Assembly (NCBI GenBank): GCA_019751935.1
Contig: JAIEMR010000144.1
Span: 1 to 7,551, forward strand
Origin: Alphaproteobacteria bacterium
GTDB taxonomy: Bacteria; Pseudomonadota; Alphaproteobacteria; Paracaedibacterales; CAIULA01
DNA length: 7,551 nucleotides
Direction of reading: 5' to 3'
Of the stretch, positions 5,911 to 7,551 are shown piece after piece (position 1 is the first letter of the stretch; each line of letters starts with the position of its first letter). Position numbers and translations under genes: made by a program. Below the pieces are notes generated by a model. The model was not told the DNA's origin. It saw nothing but the letters and a program-made list of their open reading frames with translations, and ran no database searches.

Positions 5911-6987
5911 TTATTTAGCAGTCAATAATCCTTTAACTTCTTTATAAAGGCTGGGCCGAGTGCTGGTGAGCTGTGTTTCATAATTTTCCCAGTCTTTTAA
6001 TAGTTTATCTTGCATATCTTTTGGGCAAGTTTTTAGTGTGTGCTCACGAAACTCTTCCGAAGAATCAGGATTTCCTAAAATCAATGATAACTTTAAATTA
6101 GTTAACATTTTCTTTACGCTTTTATTATTTGCCCCATTTTTACGCATTGAACTTTTCTGAAGCAGGGCTGCTCTTAAATATCCCTCATAATCTCCCATTT
6201 TGCCCGCTGCTATATAATGCCCAATGGCATGATTCACTTTGTCTTCATCATAAAGCGCTGAAAACTTCAAAGATGGATCTAAGGATTTTCCTAATTTTAT
6301 AAAATGTTGAGCAAGATCTTCATCATTTATTTCAGTTGTTGGTAATATCGCCACGAATCTTTGCCATGAATCTTGTTGAGAGGCATTTAAACGAAGAATT
6401 TGAAGAATTTTTTGAGGGTCTTTGCGTTCATTATTTAAAATTTTTAAATGATTTGCCGTCATAAGTTGAGCAATTGGAGATTGGTATCTATTAGCGATTA
6501 TAGCTAGTAAATACATGGTTATACGTTTGCATGTCACTGGATGTTTATCTAATATCGCGTAACTTGCAGTGTTAAAAGTCTCAATCCAATCAACTTTTGT
6601 AGAAGTTGCAACAGATGCTGTTATGTTTTGAGCAATAAGGCTCCAATAAACTGGTTCCATACTTTCCATAACTAAAATATGGCTGTTTACAGTATCTTGC
6701 CATGATTGACGGCTGGACCAGCGAACACAGTGATTTTCTGTTGCAAAGGCTTCCCATTCACTATCAGGTGCCTCTACTGCTTTAAAACGCTCTAAGATAT
6801 CTTCTAGTTTTCTGACTTCATTTTCTTTGACAGCATTTCGAAGTTCAAGTCTTAATTCATCAAGCTGAGTAGGTAATGAAGATGCTCTTGCAGTTTCGGG
6901 CTCTAGATCGTCCGATGCATACAGCTTTGGTGATTGTTGAATAAAAATCACAACGAGAAGCAAGACTAACAGTTTTGCTACAGCCAT
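5911..6987 (-). CDS. Exported alpha-helical protein of unknown function
   Basis: I recognise no family. The frame opens at ATG 6996 (361 codons), but AAAGGA touches that ATG, while it lies nine bases before the in-frame ATG at 6987. I therefore favour the 358-codon form starting MAVAKLL. Numbering from 6996, residues 4-20 form a hydrophobic signal segment with likely cleavage near YAS (26-28). The rest is predicted helical: a charged amphipathic stretch (43-75, possibly coiled coil) and many short helices. Segments such as HAIGHYIAAGKMGDYEGYLRAALLQ (256-280, split by two glycines) recall TPR or Sel1-like repeats, without a clean consensus. Three cysteines (C90, C156, C324) are spread out. It is the first gene of a likely pair with the ComEC-like hydrolase, whose ribosome-binding site overlaps this gene's stop region; a scaffold or partner role is inference from that arrangement. 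Confidence 0.8.
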   Translation of the reverse strand: MAVAKLLVLLLVVIFIQQSPKLYASDDLEPETARASSLPTQLDELRLELRNAVKENEVRKLEDILERFKAVEAPDSEWEAFATENHCVRWSSRQSWQDTVNSHILVMESMEPVYWSLIAQNITASVATSTKVDWIETFNTASYAILDKHPVTCKRITMYLLAIIANRYQSPIAQLMTANHLKILNNERKDPQKILQILRLNASQQDSWQRFVAILPTTEINDEDLAQHFIKLGKSLDPSLKFSALYDEDKVNHAIGHYIAAGKMGDYEGYLRAALLQKSSMRKNGANNKSVKKMLTNLKLSLILGNPDSSEEFREHTLKTCPKDMQDKLLKDWENYETQLTSTRPSLYKEVKGLLTAK

Positions 6988-7029
6988 TTTCAACATCCTT
7001 TGTTTTAGTTCTTTGTCTTTTATACAAAA

Positions 7030-7056
7030 ACTATATTAAGATATACTTAAATACAA
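7030..7056 (-). promoter_or_regulatory. Candidate promoter of the exported two-gene operon, with an inverted repeat as spacer
   Basis: On the minus strand TTGTAT (7056-7051) and TATAGT (7035-7030) are separated by 15 bp; shifting the -35 by one base to CTTGTA gives 16. The spacer is TTAAG-TATAT-CTTAA, an inverted repeat with five-base arms that could be a repressor site. Transcription would start about 35 bp before the ATG at 6987. The spacer is short for sigma-70 and the DNA is AT-rich, so this is tentative. Confidence 0.35.
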
Positions 7057-7087
7057 GGGTACAATTCTGCAGCTATTATTTTATTTT

Positions 7088-7551
7088 TTACCTTGGAAAA
7101 AATTCAGGACTTTTGCCATTAACATAATTATTAAATAGGCTAGCCCATTCGGATATTACAATTCGCCAAGCAATGGGATTTTGACGATCTAGAGTGCCTA
7201 ATACTAGTTTGGAAAGTTTCAAGGAGACGATATGGTAATCGACAGGGTACGCTGTTACATTCCACCCTGCTCCTTTAAATAATCCCATTGATCTTGGTAT
7301 ATGAAACGCTGATGTAACCAAAACCCATTTGTCTTCTGGTTTTGGCTGAACAAGTTTGTAACTATTGCTTGCATTATCGAGGGTATTTCTAGATTCATTC
7401 TCATAAGTGATACGAGCTGGGTCAATACCCATTTCATCAAACAATTTCTTGGTTAATTCAACTTCGATTGGCGTTCCCGTAAAGACAATTGGAAGATTCG
7501 GATAACGACGAGCAAGGCTTATAAACTCAATTACTCTACCAGCTGCTAAGT
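7088..7551 (-). CDS. YdcF/DUF218-family protein, C-terminal part (5' end beyond the window)
   Basis: The frame stays open to the right edge, giving 153 residues of the C-terminal part; the true start is not in the window. Visible family marks are IVFTG followed by an acidic PIEVE segment (21-31), the ENESRNTLDNA motif (50-60), LVTSAFHIPRSMGLFK (77-92), the YPVDY segment (101-105) and a terminal SEW..LFNNYVNGKSPEFFP stretch. This order is that of DUF218 proteins such as YdcF, SanA and ElyC, envelope-associated proteins often linked to cell-wall integrity; several have one N-terminal membrane helix, which would lie outside this window. The exact reaction is not established. The gene ends 97 bp before the preferred start of the next minus-strand gene, with no convincing terminator between, so read-through is possible. 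An internal TTG at 7444 is not a likely start, because conserved family sequence continues upstream of it. Confidence 0.88.
   Translation of the reverse strand, partial: LAAGRVIEFISLARRYPNLPIVFTGTPIEVELTKKLFDEMGIDPARITYENESRNTLDNASNSYKLVQPKPEDKWVLVTSAFHIPRSMGLFKGAGWNVTAYPVDYHIVSLKLSKLVLGTLDRQNPIAWRIVISEWASLFNNYVNGKSPEFFPR

Noticed and set aside
1..7551. CRISPR array, tRNA or rRNA genes.
   Set aside because: No regularly spaced short repeats and no recognisable tRNA or rRNA sequence were seen on either strand.

Overview
The window looks like a chromosomal piece of a host-associated alphaproteobacterium. The gene order ctaC-ctaD-ctaB and the residues of both oxidase subunits fit alphaproteobacterial aa3-type cytochrome c oxidase. 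The moderately AT-rich DNA, the cluster of secreted orphan proteins and an ankyrin-repeat remnant suggest an intracellular lineage such as Holosporales/Paracaedibacter-like bacteria. That placement is an inference; no marker here settles the genus. Nearly every gene reads on the minus strand.

Region 1 (1-2476, minus) is the core respiratory operon: ctaC (subunit II), ctaD (subunit I) 8 bp downstream, and the first 19 codons of ctaB (heme O synthase) at the window edge, overlapping the ctaD stop. A plausible promoter lies about 30 bp upstream of ctaC.

Region 2 (2477-4144) is a rearranged accessory block. It holds a small secreted orphan protein with a GTG start and a downstream hairpin, an AT-rich divergent intergenic region with a 16-bp palindrome, and a plus-strand ankyrin-repeat gene. 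The ankyrin gene is broken by two frameshifts and cut off at its 3' end. It ends abruptly at a second copy of the ctaC promoter and signal-peptide region. The two 149-bp copies (2328-2476 and 3996-4144; 14 mismatches counted by eye, no gaps) are direct repeats bracketing the accessory block. The displaced copy still has -10 sequence, ribosome-binding site, start codon and the whole signal peptide, in a 39-codon minigene.

Region 3 (4189-6996, minus) is a probable two-gene operon of exported proteins: a 361-codon (or 358-codon) mostly helical protein of unknown function, then, 15 bp downstream, a 568-residue secreted metallo-beta-lactamase-fold protein. The latter resembles the C-terminal hydrolase domain of the competence protein ComEC but lacks the membrane channel and carries a Gly/Ser/acidic insertion.

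Region 4 (7088-7551, minus) is the C-terminal part of a YdcF/DUF218-family protein that runs off the right edge.

The respiratory genes work together in making the terminal oxidase. The accessory genes share export signals and lineage-restricted appearance, not an evident pathway. The most informative parts are the direct-repeat rearrangement at ctaC, the repairable ankyrin pseudogene, and the stand-alone exported ComEC-like hydrolase with its helical partner.
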